DNA of 64,000 nt from Ralstonia sp. UBA689 (GTDB taxonomy: Bacteria > Pseudomonadota > Gammaproteobacteria > Burkholderiales > Burkholderiaceae): contig NZ_DBMV01000037.1 of NCBI RefSeq assembly GCF_002298975.1, positions 167,618-231,617 on the forward strand, written 5' to 3'. Positions 46,529-55,617 of this stretch are shown here, piece by piece. Position numbers and translations under genes: made by a program. Below the pieces are notes generated by a model. That model was given only the letters and a program-made list of their open reading frames with translations. It made no database searches and had not been told where the DNA came from. Numbering within the stretch: the first letter of the stretch is position 1; every line of letters starts with the position of its first letter.

Positions 46529-46551
46529 AAGGCACCTTCGGGTGCCTTTTT
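46529..46551 (+). terminator. Intrinsic terminator after the porin gene
   Basis: Stem AAGGCACC and GGTGCCTT closes a TTCG tetraloop and is followed directly by a T-run. It is a textbook intrinsic terminator 48 bp past the porin stop. Confidence 0.9.
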
Positions 46552-46644
46552 GCATGGTCGCGCGCTATGCTCTTGCGAGCGCGTCCGGCGCACAACGGGC
46601 AGCCGCGCATAACGACAACAACACGACATCCACGGGAGACCCGC

Positions 46645-47970
46645 ATGCCCCTTTCACCCTCCTCGCCCTCATCCACGCTGGCCGCCCCTGCCGCCGATCT
46701 GGCCACCGAGACGAGCCGCGCGCGCATCGTCTTCGCGAGCTTTATCGGCACGGCCATCGAGTTCTACGATTTCTACGTCTACGCGACGGCCGCGGCGCTC
46801 GTGATCGGGCCGGTGTTCTTCCCGCACGGCTCGGCCACGGCGCAGGCGCTGTCGGCCTTCATCACGTTCGGCATCGCCTTCATTGCGCGGCCGATCGGCT
46901 CGTTCCTGTTCGGCCACTTTGGCGATCGCATCGGACGCAAATCGACGCTGGTCGCCTCCTTGCTGGTGATGGGCATTTCGACCACGCTGATCGGGTTGGT
47001 ACCTGGATACGACAGCATCGGCAGCCTGGCGCCGATCCTGCTCTGCGTGCTGCGCTTCGGCCAGGGCATCGGCCTGGGCGGCGAATGGGGCGGCGCGGCG
47101 CTGCTCGCCACGGAGAACGCACCGGCAGGCAAGCGCGCGTGGTTCGGCATGTTTCCGCAGCTCGGGCCGTCGGTGGGTTTCCTCGCGTCGAACGGATTGT
47201 TCTTCGGGCTGGCGATTGCACTGTCGGACGAGCAATTCCGTAGCTGGGGCTGGCGCGTGCCGTTCCTGGTGAGCGCGGTGCTGGTGGCGCTTGGCCTGTA
47301 TGTGCGTCTGAAGATCGCCGAGACGCCGGCCTTCCAGGCGGCCATCGAGCGGCAGGAGCGCGTGAAGGTGCCGATCGCCGAATTGCTGGCCCGCCACTGG
47401 TGGCCGACGCTGCTGGGCGCGCTGGCCATGGTGGTCTGCTACACGCTGTTCTACATCTCGACGGTGTTCTCGTTGTCGTATGGCGTAAGCACACTGCACT
47501 TCTCGCGCCCGAGCTTTCTGGGGCTACTGTGCCTGGCGGTGGTGTTCATGGGCTTGGCGACGCCCCTGTCGGCGCTCGCGTCGGACCGCTTCGGGCGCAA
47601 GCCGGTGCTGATCGTCGGCATCATCGCGGCCATCCTGTCGGGCTTCACGATGGCGCCGCTGCTGGGCAGCGGGCAAACACCGCTGGTGGCGCTGTTCCTC
47701 ATCATCGAGCTGTTCCTGATGGGCGTGACCTTTGCGCCAATGGGCGCGCTGCTGCCGGAGCTGTTCCCGACCAACGTGCGCTACACGGGCGCGGGCGTGT
47801 CGTACAACCTGGGCGGGATCCTGGGAGCGTCTATTGCGCCGTATATCGCGCAGGTGCTGGCTTCGCAGGGCGGCCTGTCGTGGGTCGGCATGTACGTGTC
47901 GGTGGCGGCGGCCGTGAGCCTGTTTGGCGTGCTGTGCATGCGCGAGACACGGAACTCCACGCTGATGTAG
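46645..47970 (+). CDS. MFS transporter, metabolite:H+ symporter (MHS) family
   Basis: The 441-residue, 12-helix protein starts at ATG 46645 (MPLSPSSPSSTLAAP), preceded by a GGGAG site; the open frame extends back over the porin terminator, which is not coding. Helix 1 reads FASFIGTAIEFYDFYVYATAA, the signature of the MHS family (ProP, ShiA, KgtP and others). RPIGSFLFGHFGDRIGRKSTL is the classical loop motif after helix 2. Family members co-transport small acids, betaines or shikimate with protons. The substrate is not identifiable, and the gene stands alone. Confidence 0.9.
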   Translation: MPLSPSSPSSTLAAPAADLATETSRARIVFASFIGTAIEFYDFYVYATAAALVIGPVFFPHGSATAQALSAFITFGIAFIARPIGSFLFGHFGDRIGRKSTLVASLLVMGISTTLIGLVPGYDSIGSLAPILLCVLRFGQGIGLGGEWGGAALLATENAPAGKRAWFGMFPQLGPSVGFLASNGLFFGLAIALSDEQFRSWGWRVPFLVSAVLVALGLYVRLKIAETPAFQAAIERQERVKVPIAELLARHWWPTLLGALAMVVCYTLFYISTVFSLSYGVSTLHFSRPSFLGLLCLAVVFMGLATPLSALASDRFGRKPVLIVGIIAAILSGFTMAPLLGSGQTPLVALFLIIELFLMGVTFAPMGALLPELFPTNVRYTGAGVSYNLGGILGASIAPYIAQVLASQGGLSWVGMYVSVAAAVSLFGVLCMRETRNSTLM

Positions 47971-48170
47971 GTACGGAAAATCAGCACAAGAACTGGCTCA
48001 CCGCCGTTCTGCGTGGATGGCCTGCTCGTACGAAAGGCAAGCGTTTGCCCCCCCCTAAAGGCCATCCGGTCAGATGGCTTACCGCAACAAAACCGTTCAA
48101 GCGCATGCAAAAATAAGGCCTTTGCATTCGCCCGAATGCACGCCAACCGAGCTTTCCCGGAGATCAGTGC

Positions 48171-48788
48171 ATGTATCACGGAGAACGTTTCAACGGCTTC
48201 AGCCACTTGGCCGGGGCCATTCTTGCCGCCGCCGGCATGGCGGTGCTGGTGACATCCTCGGTGCTGCACCACGATACCTGGAAGGTGGTCAGCTCGGTGG
48301 TCTACGGCACCACGCTGGTCCTGCTCTACACGATCTCTACGCTGTATCACAGCCTGCGCGGCCCGGCCAAAGACTTCTTCCAGCGGCTGGACTATTGCGC
48401 CATCTACCTGCTGATCGCCGGGAGCTACACGCCGTTTGCGCTGGTCACGCTGCGTGGCCCCTGGGGCTGGACGCTGTTCGGAATCAACTGGGCGCTGGCG
48501 GCCGTCGGCATTGCGCAGGAACTCTGGATCGGTCGCCGCACGCGCCTATTCTCACTACTGATCTACGTGGTGATGGGTTGGCTGGTGCTGATTGCCATGG
48601 GGCCACTGGCGGCCGCGCTGCCCGCACCGGGCCTGTGGTGGCTGGTGGCGGGCGGTGCCCTCTATACCGTGGGCATCGGCTTCTTTCTTTTCGACGAGAA
48701 GGTGCGGCACTTCCACGGCATCTGGCATCTGTTCGTGCTGGCGGGCAGCGCGTGCCAGTTCGTCAGCATCCTCAGGTACGTCGGCTGA
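48171..48788 (+). CDS. Haemolysin III / PAQR family membrane protein
   Basis: The 205-residue protein has about seven membrane helices. Family residues are seen in YHGERFNGFSHLAGAIL (with the first conserved His/Ser), TLYHSLRG, FQRLDYCAIYLLIAGSYTPFAL (conserved Asp) and HGIWHLFVLAGS (paired His). These histidines and the aspartate form the metal site of this YqfA/HlyIII family. Function in bacteria is unclear; the name comes from a Bacillus haemolysin, and toxicity should not be inferred. It converges on fadD. Confidence 0.88.
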   Translation: MYHGERFNGFSHLAGAILAAAGMAVLVTSSVLHHDTWKVVSSVVYGTTLVLLYTISTLYHSLRGPAKDFFQRLDYCAIYLLIAGSYTPFALVTLRGPWGWTLFGINWALAAVGIAQELWIGRRTRLFSLLIYVVMGWLVLIAMGPLAAALPAPGLWWLVAGGALYTVGIGFFLFDEKVRHFHGIWHLFVLAGSACQFVSILRYVG

Positions 48789-48912
48789 CCCGCCGCATCC
48801 GCCGGCGCCGCCATGTTTCCTCTTGGACTGGGCGGCGACGGTCACTTGGTCCAGCGCAATGACTCGTCAGTTCGGGTTGACACCATCTACCGCCTGGTGG
48901 CGGACAAATATA

Positions 48913-48936
48913 AAAGCCGCGACGAATCGCGGCTTT
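48913..48936. terminator. Bidirectional intrinsic terminator between haemolysin III-like gene and fadD
   Basis: A perfect 10-bp stem (AAAGCCGCGA at 48913-48922 and TCGCGGCTTT at 48927-48936) closes a CGAA loop. Its outer A/T ends give T-rich tails in both directions, matching its place between converging genes. Confidence 0.88.
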
Positions 48937-48958
48937 CTCTTTGGCTGGCAACGCAGGC

Positions 48959-50668
48959 TTACGCGCGCTTCTTCATCGCCTCGTCGCGCAACTCACGGCG
49001 CAGGATCTTGCCGACGTTGGTCTTCGGCAGCTCGTTGCGGAACTCAATGAACTTCGGGCGCTTGTAGCCGGTGAGCTGTTCCTTGCAGAACTCCTGCAGC
49101 CTCTCCTCGGTGAGCGTCGGGTCGCGGCGCACCACGAATAGTTTGACCACCTCGCCCGAGTGCACGTCGGGCACACCTACGGCGGCGACTTCCAGCACGC
49201 CCGGGCACATTGCCACCACGCCCTCGATCTCATTCGGGTACACGTTGAAGCCCGACACCAGGATCATGTCCTTCTTGCGATCGACGATCTTGGTATAGCC
49301 ACGCTCGTCCATCACGCCCACGTCGCCGGTCTTGAAGAAACCGTCGGCGTACATAACCTTGGCGGTCTCGTCCGGGCGCTTCCAGTAGCCGGCCATAACT
49401 TGCGGGCCACGGATGCAGATTTCGCCCGCTTGGCCGATCGGCAGGTCGCGCCCTTCGTCGTCGCGGATGGCGATTTCGGTGGACGGGATCGGCAGGCCGA
49501 CGGTGCCCGAGAACTTGTCGGTGTTGGTCGGGTTGCAGATGGCCGACGGCGAGGTTTCCGACAGGCCGTAGCCCTCGATGATCGGGCAGCCCGTCACTTC
49601 CAGCCACTTCTTGGCCACGGCTTCCTGCACCGCCATGCCGCCGCCGTTGGCCACGCGCAGATTGGAGCAGTCGACGTCCTTGAACTCGGGGTTGTTCAGC
49701 AGCGCGTTGTACAGCGTGTTCACGGCCGGGAACATATGGAAGCGGTACTGCTTGAGCACCTTGATGAAGCCCGGGATATCGCGCGGGTTCGGGATCAGCA
49801 CCGCCAACCCGCCCTTGCGCATCGACAGCAGGCAGCACACCGTCAGCGCGAAGATGTGATACAGCGGCAGCGCGGTGATGGTGATCATCTCTTCGCCATC
49901 GGCCAGCTTTCGGCCGTCGCGGCCGGGCTTGGTGAGCGCCGGGTTCATCCACGCCTCGGACTGCAGCACGTTGGCGACGATGTTCCGGTGCAGCAGCGTC
50001 GCGCCCTTCGATACGCCGGTAGTGCCGCCCGTGTATTGCAGGAAGGCGACGTCGTCCGGGCCGACGGAGGTCGGCTTGAGCGTCAACTTGGCGCCTGCTT
50101 CCAACGCGGTGTTGAAGCGGATGCAGTTGGGCAGTTCCCACGCAGGCACCATCTTCTTGACGCTGCGCACGACGAAGTTGACCAGTGTGCCCTTGAGGCC
50201 GCCGAGCAGATCGCCCATGCTGGCCACCACAATGTGCTTGACCGGCGTGTTGGCCAACACGTGCTGCAGCGTCGTCGCGAAGTTCTCCAGGATAACGATG
50301 GCTTCGGCACCGCTGTCCTTGAGCTGGTGTTCCAACTCACGCGGGGTGTACAGCGGGTTGACGTTGACGACCACGTAGCCGGCGCGCAGCACGGCGGCCA
50401 GCGCCACCGGGTACTGCAGCACGTTGGGCATCATCAGCGCGACGCGTGCGCCGGGTGCCAGACCGCGCGACTGTAGCCACGCCGCCAGTTGGCGCGACAG
50501 CGTATCAATTTCGCCGTAGGTCAGGACCTTGCCCATGCACTCGAAGGCACGGCGGTTGCGGTTCTTCTGAAAGGAATCCTCAAGCAGATGGGCCAGCGAT
50601 CGAAACTGCGAGGCATCGATCTCAGCCGGCACCCCGGCGGGGTACTGCTTCAGCCACGGCTTATCCAT
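48959..50668 (-). CDS. fadD: Long-chain fatty acid--CoA ligase
   Basis: FadD activates fatty acids to acyl-CoA by way of an acyl-adenylate. The start at 50666-50668 (MDKPWLKQYPAGVPAEIDAS) gives 569 residues; the in-frame extension upstream is not conserved. AMP-binding motifs are YTGGTTGVSKGA at about 212-223, GYGLSETSPSA, and FKTGDVGVMDERGYTKIVDRKKD, with the C-terminal catalytic Lys region in RPKFIEFRNELPKTNVGKILRRELR. The overall form is close to E. coli FadD. Possible functional links to the fad-like gene at the left edge are only by pathway. Confidence 0.93.
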   Translation of the reverse strand: MDKPWLKQYPAGVPAEIDASQFRSLAHLLEDSFQKNRNRRAFECMGKVLTYGEIDTLSRQLAAWLQSRGLAPGARVALMMPNVLQYPVALAAVLRAGYVVVNVNPLYTPRELEHQLKDSGAEAIVILENFATTLQHVLANTPVKHIVVASMGDLLGGLKGTLVNFVVRSVKKMVPAWELPNCIRFNTALEAGAKLTLKPTSVGPDDVAFLQYTGGTTGVSKGATLLHRNIVANVLQSEAWMNPALTKPGRDGRKLADGEEMITITALPLYHIFALTVCCLLSMRKGGLAVLIPNPRDIPGFIKVLKQYRFHMFPAVNTLYNALLNNPEFKDVDCSNLRVANGGGMAVQEAVAKKWLEVTGCPIIEGYGLSETSPSAICNPTNTDKFSGTVGLPIPSTEIAIRDDEGRDLPIGQAGEICIRGPQVMAGYWKRPDETAKVMYADGFFKTGDVGVMDERGYTKIVDRKKDMILVSGFNVYPNEIEGVVAMCPGVLEVAAVGVPDVHSGEVVKLFVVRRDPTLTEERLQEFCKEQLTGYKRPKFIEFRNELPKTNVGKILRRELRDEAMKKRA

Positions 50669-50818
50669 GGGTGTGTCTCCTGGCGATTGTCGATTTTTTC
50701 GAATGGTCGTTCGTTTTTTTCGGCATCCTACGCGGATGTGCGTGTCAAAACAATAACTTAGACGGTTCCCTCGGGCGGTTGAGCCTGCTTGAAACAGGCG
50801 CATCGACCGTCGTTGGCA

Positions 50819-51925
50819 TCACTTTTGCTTAAACCTGCCGTCCGCGTTGAGCGTCGTGGACGGAGTCAGGGCTCTCAACGACACCTCACGCTGCGGCTTG
50901 GGTTTACGTGCCATCGCCTTGACGTCGGCGTAGAAGCGCGCCCAGTCGCCGCCGTCGCGGTGGTACAGCGCCGTGAACGCCGGCACCCACTCCAGGTAGC
51001 TCGCCACCGCGCCAAGGTGCGCGTTCGACAAGGGCTGCGCGAACCACCGGTCGTAGCCCGCATACCCGCCCCAGCTTGCCTTGAGCTTGGCGTAATCGGC
51101 CTGCAGACCAGCGAAGATGGCTCGCTTGCCGGCGCGCTTCTCGTCGTCGGAGATGGGGCTGGCGTACAGCGCTTCGAGCCGCTTGCGGCTGTCCAGCAGC
51201 AAGGCGCGGAATTGTACGCGGCGGACGTCGTATGTAGCGTATTCCGCACGGATCTGCGGGGTTGCCGCATCGGCAAGCCAACGCTCGACGCCGATCGTTT
51301 CCACCGCGGTGGCGAAGGACTCGTTGAAGGCCGTATCGCCCTTGGCATAAGCCACTTGGTGCGCCAGCTCGTGGAAGATCAACCGCGCCAATTCGCCTTC
51401 GGGCAGGCCGACGAAGGTGTTGAGCAGCGGGTCATCGAAATAACCCAGTGTGGAATACGCAGGAATCCCGGCCACGTCGACATCGAGACCCTGCGCGCGC
51501 AACGTGTCGGCGTAAGCTTGCGCGGCGTCGCGATCGTAGTAACCGCGATAGGTCACGCAGCCAACCACCAGGAAGCACCATTCCTTGAGCTTGACCGACA
51601 ACTCGGGCGCGGCAAAGACATTCCACACCGCGAAGGGGCGCTTGATGTTGGCGTAGACGCGGTAACTGCCGTTGTCGGGGAGGCTCAGTTCGCGCGAGGC
51701 ATAGATGCGGATGCTGCGCGCCTCTTCCAGGCGCGTGGCGAGCCTATCGTTGTGAGCTTCGCGCGCGTTCTTGATGGCGTCGTCGAGCGACTCCCGCTGC
51801 GCCATCAGCGAGAGGTGCCCGGCCACGGACTGATAGTAATAGCCGAGGGTGTCGCAGCCGGCCAGCAGCGCCGCACCGGCCAGCGACAAGGTGAGACACA
51901 GCGCGCGAGCAGCACGCATGAGCAT
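50819..51925 (-). CDS. Putative lipoprotein zinc aminopeptidase (COG4324)
   Basis: The 368-residue protein starts with a lipoprotein signal: hydrophobic stretch LTLSLAGAALLAGC with the lipobox LAGC (Cys24), so it is lipidated and periplasm-facing. The zinc-protease motif is His185-Glu186-Leu-Ala-His189 with a downstream Glu202 in NESFATAVE, an HExxH-x12-E arrangement. It matches the predicted aminopeptidase family PF10023, which lacks a characterised substrate. It ends 8 bp after the molybdopterin oxidoreductase stop, in the same direction, so they probably share a transcript. A start 6 bases later is possible. Confidence 0.82.
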   Translation of the reverse strand: MLMRAARALCLTLSLAGAALLAGCDTLGYYYQSVAGHLSLMAQRESLDDAIKNAREAHNDRLATRLEEARSIRIYASRELSLPDNGSYRVYANIKRPFAVWNVFAAPELSVKLKEWCFLVVGCVTYRGYYDRDAAQAYADTLRAQGLDVDVAGIPAYSTLGYFDDPLLNTFVGLPEGELARLIFHELAHQVAYAKGDTAFNESFATAVETIGVERWLADAATPQIRAEYATYDVRRVQFRALLLDSRKRLEALYASPISDDEKRAGKRAIFAGLQADYAKLKASWGGYAGYDRWFAQPLSNAHLGAVASYLEWVPAFTALYHRDGGDWARFYADVKAMARKPKPQREVSLRALTPSTTLNADGRFKQK

Positions 51926-51932
51926 GCCCCCG

Positions 51933-54053
51933 TCAGGCCGCCGGAAGCATCGCCCCCTGCATCGGCGCGACCTCCACCAGGCAGTCGTAGAAGGTGGGCG
52001 CGCGGCCCATGTCGGTCAGGCGCTGGCTGGTCAGTTCGTTGGCGTTGGTGCCGTCTGGCGCAAGCTTCTTCCACCAGATCGACAGGCCGACGACCACGCC
52101 GCGACGTGCGCGGTCGGTCACGCGGGCGCGGGCCCGCATGGTGCCGCGATCGTTGAAGATGCGGACCAGCTCGCCATCGACCACACCGCGCGCCAGGGCA
52201 TCGTCGGGATGGATGTCGAGATGCGGCTCGCCTTCGGTGCTGCGCAGGCTGTCGACGTTGACGAACGTCGAGTTCAGGAAGTTGCGCGCCGGCGGCGAGA
52301 TCATCGACAGCGGGTAACGCTTGGCCAGCTCTGGCGTGCTGATGGCCGACTCATGCGGCGGCACATAGCCGGGCAGTGGATCGAGCCCGTCCTTGGCCAT
52401 CTGTTCGGAATAGAACTCGCAGCGACCCGACGGCGTGCGATAGCCGCCACGTGCGAGCGGCGCGGCCGGGTGCGCCAGCTTCTGCCAGCCGTCGCGCTTG
52501 AGCGTCGCCCAGTCGATGTGCGCAGCGGCCGGGTCGTCACGGCGCACGGCCTGGGCGGCGATGTCGTCGTCCGAGTCGGCAAAGCAGGTGTCGTTAAAAC
52601 CCATGCGTTGCGCGAGACGGCGAAAAATCTCGGTGTTCGGCAACGACTGCCCCATCGGCGCGATGGCAGCGTTGTTGGCGAGCACGTAAGTGTGGCCGTA
52701 GGCCTTGTGCACGTCCACGTGTTCGAGCTGCGTGGTGGCGGGCAGGAGGATGTCGGCGTAGTCGGCGGTGTCGGTCTGGAAATGTTCCAGCACCACGGTG
52801 AAGAGGTCTTCGCGCGCGAAGCCGGCAGCGACCTTGCGCGAGTCCGGCGCCACCGCCACCGGGTTGCTGTTGTAGACGACCACCGCCTCGACCTTCGGGC
52901 CGAACGCTGCATCGCCCGCCTCATCTCCCACATGAAGCAGCGCGTCGCCAATGGTGCTCATGTTGATGGTGCGCGGCACGTGCGGCCAGGTCGGCAGCAG
53001 ATCCGGGCGCTGCAAGGTGGCGCTGTCGATCGGGAAGAAGCCCGAAGTGGACAACTGCAGCCCGCCCGCCGGCTCGCGCCACGCCCCCACTAGCGACGGC
53101 AGGCACGCCGCCGCACGCACGCCCTGCCCGCCGCCGTGGGCACGCTGCATGCCGTAGTTCAGGCGGATGGCTGCCGGCTGCCTGTCGCGCACAACGGTTG
53201 TGCCGTACAGCTTGGCCAGCCATTCGATATTGGCCGCGTCGATGCCGCACAGCGTGGCCGCGTATTCGGGTGTGTACTGCTGCGCACGCTCACGCAGCGC
53301 ATCAAAGCCGACCGTGTGATTGGCGATGTAGTCGTGATCGAGCAGATCGTCGCGGATCAGCACATGGATCATCGCCAGTGCCAGCGCTGCATCGGTGCCT
53401 GGGCGCACGGCCAGGTGGCGATGACACTTCTCGGCGGTCAACGAACGATAAGGATCAATGGCGACGAGCGTGGCGCCGCGCCGTTTGGCCTCCTGCGCGC
53501 GCGTCCAGAAATGCAGGTTGGAGGCGATCGGGTTGGCACCCCAGATCAGGATCAGCTTGGCATCCTGCACGTGCTCGATGTCCATGCCGAGGCTCGCGCC
53601 ATACGTATAGCGCAATGCCGTCGCCCCGGCCGATGCGCAAATCGTGCGATCGAGCAGCGACGCACCCAGTTTGTGGAAGAAGCGCGCGGCCATGCTCTCG
53701 CCCTGCACGAGGCCCATGGTGCCGGCGTAGCTGTACGGCAGGATGGACTGCGGGTTGCGCGCGGCAATCTCGCCCAGGCGTGTAGCGATCGTGTCGAGCG
53801 CCTCGTCCCAAGAGATGGGCGCGAACTTGCCCTCGCCCTTGGCGCCCACGCGCTTCATCGGCGTGAGCAAACGGTTGGGGTGATAGGTGCGCTCTGTGTA
53901 GCGGTTGACCTTGGTGCAGAGCACGCCCTGCGTGGTGGGGTGGTCCGGATCGCCCTGCACGCGGATGGCACGGCCGTCTTCCACAGTGACGAGCAAGGCG
54001 CAGGTATCGGGACAGTCGTGCGGACAGGCGGCACGGATGACTTGGGTGGACAT
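51933..54053 (-). CDS. Molybdopterin oxidoreductase (DMSO reductase superfamily, [4Fe-4S])
   Basis: This 706-residue protein binds an N-terminal iron-sulfur cluster through Cys10-x3-Cys14-x3-Cys18-x27-Cys46, followed by the molybdopterin-binding body. Segments such as GANPIASNLHFWTRAQEAKRRG, AIDPYRSLTAEKCHRHLAVRPGTDAALALAM, and the C-terminal cap with NDRGTMRARARVTDRARRGVVVG are typical of the superfamily. No Tat signal is seen, so it is cytoplasmic. No partner iron-sulfur or membrane-anchor subunit is nearby, which suggests a soluble enzyme. The Mo ligand and substrate cannot be fixed from the sequence. Confidence 0.88.
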   Translation of the reverse strand: MSTQVIRAACPHDCPDTCALLVTVEDGRAIRVQGDPDHPTTQGVLCTKVNRYTERTYHPNRLLTPMKRVGAKGEGKFAPISWDEALDTIATRLGEIAARNPQSILPYSYAGTMGLVQGESMAARFFHKLGASLLDRTICASAGATALRYTYGASLGMDIEHVQDAKLILIWGANPIASNLHFWTRAQEAKRRGATLVAIDPYRSLTAEKCHRHLAVRPGTDAALALAMIHVLIRDDLLDHDYIANHTVGFDALRERAQQYTPEYAATLCGIDAANIEWLAKLYGTTVVRDRQPAAIRLNYGMQRAHGGGQGVRAAACLPSLVGAWREPAGGLQLSTSGFFPIDSATLQRPDLLPTWPHVPRTINMSTIGDALLHVGDEAGDAAFGPKVEAVVVYNSNPVAVAPDSRKVAAGFAREDLFTVVLEHFQTDTADYADILLPATTQLEHVDVHKAYGHTYVLANNAAIAPMGQSLPNTEIFRRLAQRMGFNDTCFADSDDDIAAQAVRRDDPAAAHIDWATLKRDGWQKLAHPAAPLARGGYRTPSGRCEFYSEQMAKDGLDPLPGYVPPHESAISTPELAKRYPLSMISPPARNFLNSTFVNVDSLRSTEGEPHLDIHPDDALARGVVDGELVRIFNDRGTMRARARVTDRARRGVVVGLSIWWKKLAPDGTNANELTSQRLTDMGRAPTFYDCLVEVAPMQGAMLPAA

Positions 54054-54187
54054 CGGGGGCTCCGCGAGGGGCTTGGCATGATGCGCGTGTGCTGCCTCAT
54101 GTGCAGTACACCGCGCACGATTGTTGCATGCATGCGTCTGGCGCGCCTGCAGCCGGTTTCAGCCTTTTTGTGCCGATTGTATTCGAT

Positions 54188-54193
54188 TATGAT
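54188..54193 (+). promoter_or_regulatory. Candidate -10 element before the orphan binding protein
   Basis: TATGAT at 54188-54193 resembles a sigma70 -10 and sits about 100 bp upstream of the ATG. The -35 is poor (TTTTTG at 17-bp spacing), so this is weak. Confidence 0.3.
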
Positions 54194-54292
54194 GGCCGCC
54201 CGTCGGCCCCTACACTGCGCTTCCGGGCCACGCGGGCTGTTCTGGGCGTCTGGGGAGCGCGCCCATCACGTCTTTCTCTGGGGGGAGAATCC

Positions 54293-55459
54293 ATGGCTAT
54301 TTCGTTGACGGGCACGCTTGTTCGCATGTCTGCCCGCTTGTCCGCCTGCGTGCTTGGCCTGAGCCTGGCCGCCGCCCACGCCGAAGTCGGCGTCACCAAC
54401 GACACCATCGTGATTGGCCAATCCGCGCCCATGAGCGGCCCAGCCTCCCAGCTCGGCCAGCAGCTGAACCTGGGCGCCAAGCTGTACTTCAACGCCGTCA
54501 ACGCGGCCGGCGGCGTCAACGGCCGCAAGATCGAACTCAAGGTGCTCGATGACTTCTACGAGCCCGACGCCGCCGCGCGCAATACCAAGACGCTGATCAG
54601 CGACACCAAGGTATTCGCCCTCTTCGGTTACGTCGGCACACCGACCAGCCTGGCCGCGCTCAAGCTGGCCACCTCGGCTGGCGTGCCGTTCTTCGCGCCC
54701 TACTCCGGTGCAATGGCGCTGCGCGAGCCGTTCGTGCGCAACGTATTTCACGTGCGCGCCAGCTACAACGACGAAACCGCCTCCATCGTGCAGCAGATCC
54801 GCACGACGGGCCTCAAGCGCATCGCCGTGGTCTACAACGACGACGCCTACGGCAAGGCCGGCCTGGACGGCGTGCAGCGCGCGCTGGGCACCGCCGCCGG
54901 CAAGGGCGTCACACTCACCGCGCAGGCCAGCGTAGCCCGCAACACGACCGACGTGAAGGGCGCCATCAGCACGGTGCTGGCACAGAAGCCGGAGGCCATC
55001 GTCGTCATCAGCGCGTACCAGACCGTGGCGGCGCTCGTGAAGGATGCACAGGAACAGGGCTACGCGGGCCAGTTCTACAACGTGTCGTTCGTCGGCACCA
55101 AGGCGCTGGCCAACACGCTGGGCAAGGCCGGCGGCGGCGTGATCATCTCGCAGGTGATGCCGTATCCGTATAGCGGCGCCTCGCCGCTGGTGCGCGACTA
55201 CCAAAAGCTGCTCAAGGCCGAGGGCATCTCGGACTTCGACTACGGCAGCATCGAAGGCTACGTGGCCGCCCGCGTGTTCGTGGAGGGCCTCAAGCGTGCC
55301 GGCCGCGACCTCACGCGCGAGAAGCTGATTACCGCCCTCGAATCGATGGGCAACTACGATCTGGGCGGCTTCAACGTCAACTTCTCGCCGAGCAACCATG
55401 TCGGCTCGAAATTCGTCGAGATGACGATCATCAATTCGAGCGGCCAGGTGATCCGCTGA
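54293..55459 (+). CDS. Branched-chain amino acid-type ABC substrate-binding protein (orphan)
   Basis: The 388-residue precursor starts at ATG 54293, preceded by a strong GGGGGGAG site; its signal peptide ends near AAAHA. The mature N-terminus GVTNDTIVIGQSAPMSGPASQLGQQLNLGAKLYF is typical of the LivJ/HAAT type I periplasmic binding family, with the aromatic/Ser residues that contact the amino-acid backbone. The C-terminus SNHVGSKFVEMTIINSSGQVIR is normal. No permease or ATPase of the LivHMGF type is adjacent, so it must work with components encoded elsewhere or act as a sensor partner. Ligand is unknown. Confidence 0.85.
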   Translation: MAISLTGTLVRMSARLSACVLGLSLAAAHAEVGVTNDTIVIGQSAPMSGPASQLGQQLNLGAKLYFNAVNAAGGVNGRKIELKVLDDFYEPDAAARNTKTLISDTKVFALFGYVGTPTSLAALKLATSAGVPFFAPYSGAMALREPFVRNVFHVRASYNDETASIVQQIRTTGLKRIAVVYNDDAYGKAGLDGVQRALGTAAGKGVTLTAQASVARNTTDVKGAISTVLAQKPEAIVVISAYQTVAALVKDAQEQGYAGQFYNVSFVGTKALANTLGKAGGGVIISQVMPYPYSGASPLVRDYQKLLKAEGISDFDYGSIEGYVAARVFVEGLKRAGRDLTREKLITALESMGNYDLGGFNVNFSPSNHVGSKFVEMTIINSSGQVIR

Positions 55460-55480
55460 TCGTGCCACGCGCGGCACTCT

Positions 55481-55564
55481 GAACCCGGAGCACCGGGTTC
55501 AAGACCTCGCACGCCGAGTTCTGAACTCCGAATGCCGGGCTAAGAACCTCGCGCACCAAGTTCA
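55481..55564. repeat. Degenerate 42-bp tandem repeat with hairpin
   Basis: Two adjacent 42-bp units start at 55481 and 55523 and agree at 29 of 42 positions by hand alignment; a partial third unit follows. The first unit opens with a perfect hairpin, GAACCCGG (55481-55488) / CCGGGTTC (55493-55500) around AGCA. It lies between converging genes and may act as a terminator-like or repeat element. Confidence 0.5.
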
Positions 55565-55617
55565 GCGCCCGGCACGCAACGTTTCCATCCTGGTATGCAA
55601 AGGCCCGGGGGCAGGCC

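Noticed and set aside
46432..46644. Upstream extension of the MHS transporter into the porin end
   Set aside because: It runs through the porin coding end and its terminator; ATG 46645 has its own ribosome binding site and gives the family N-terminus.
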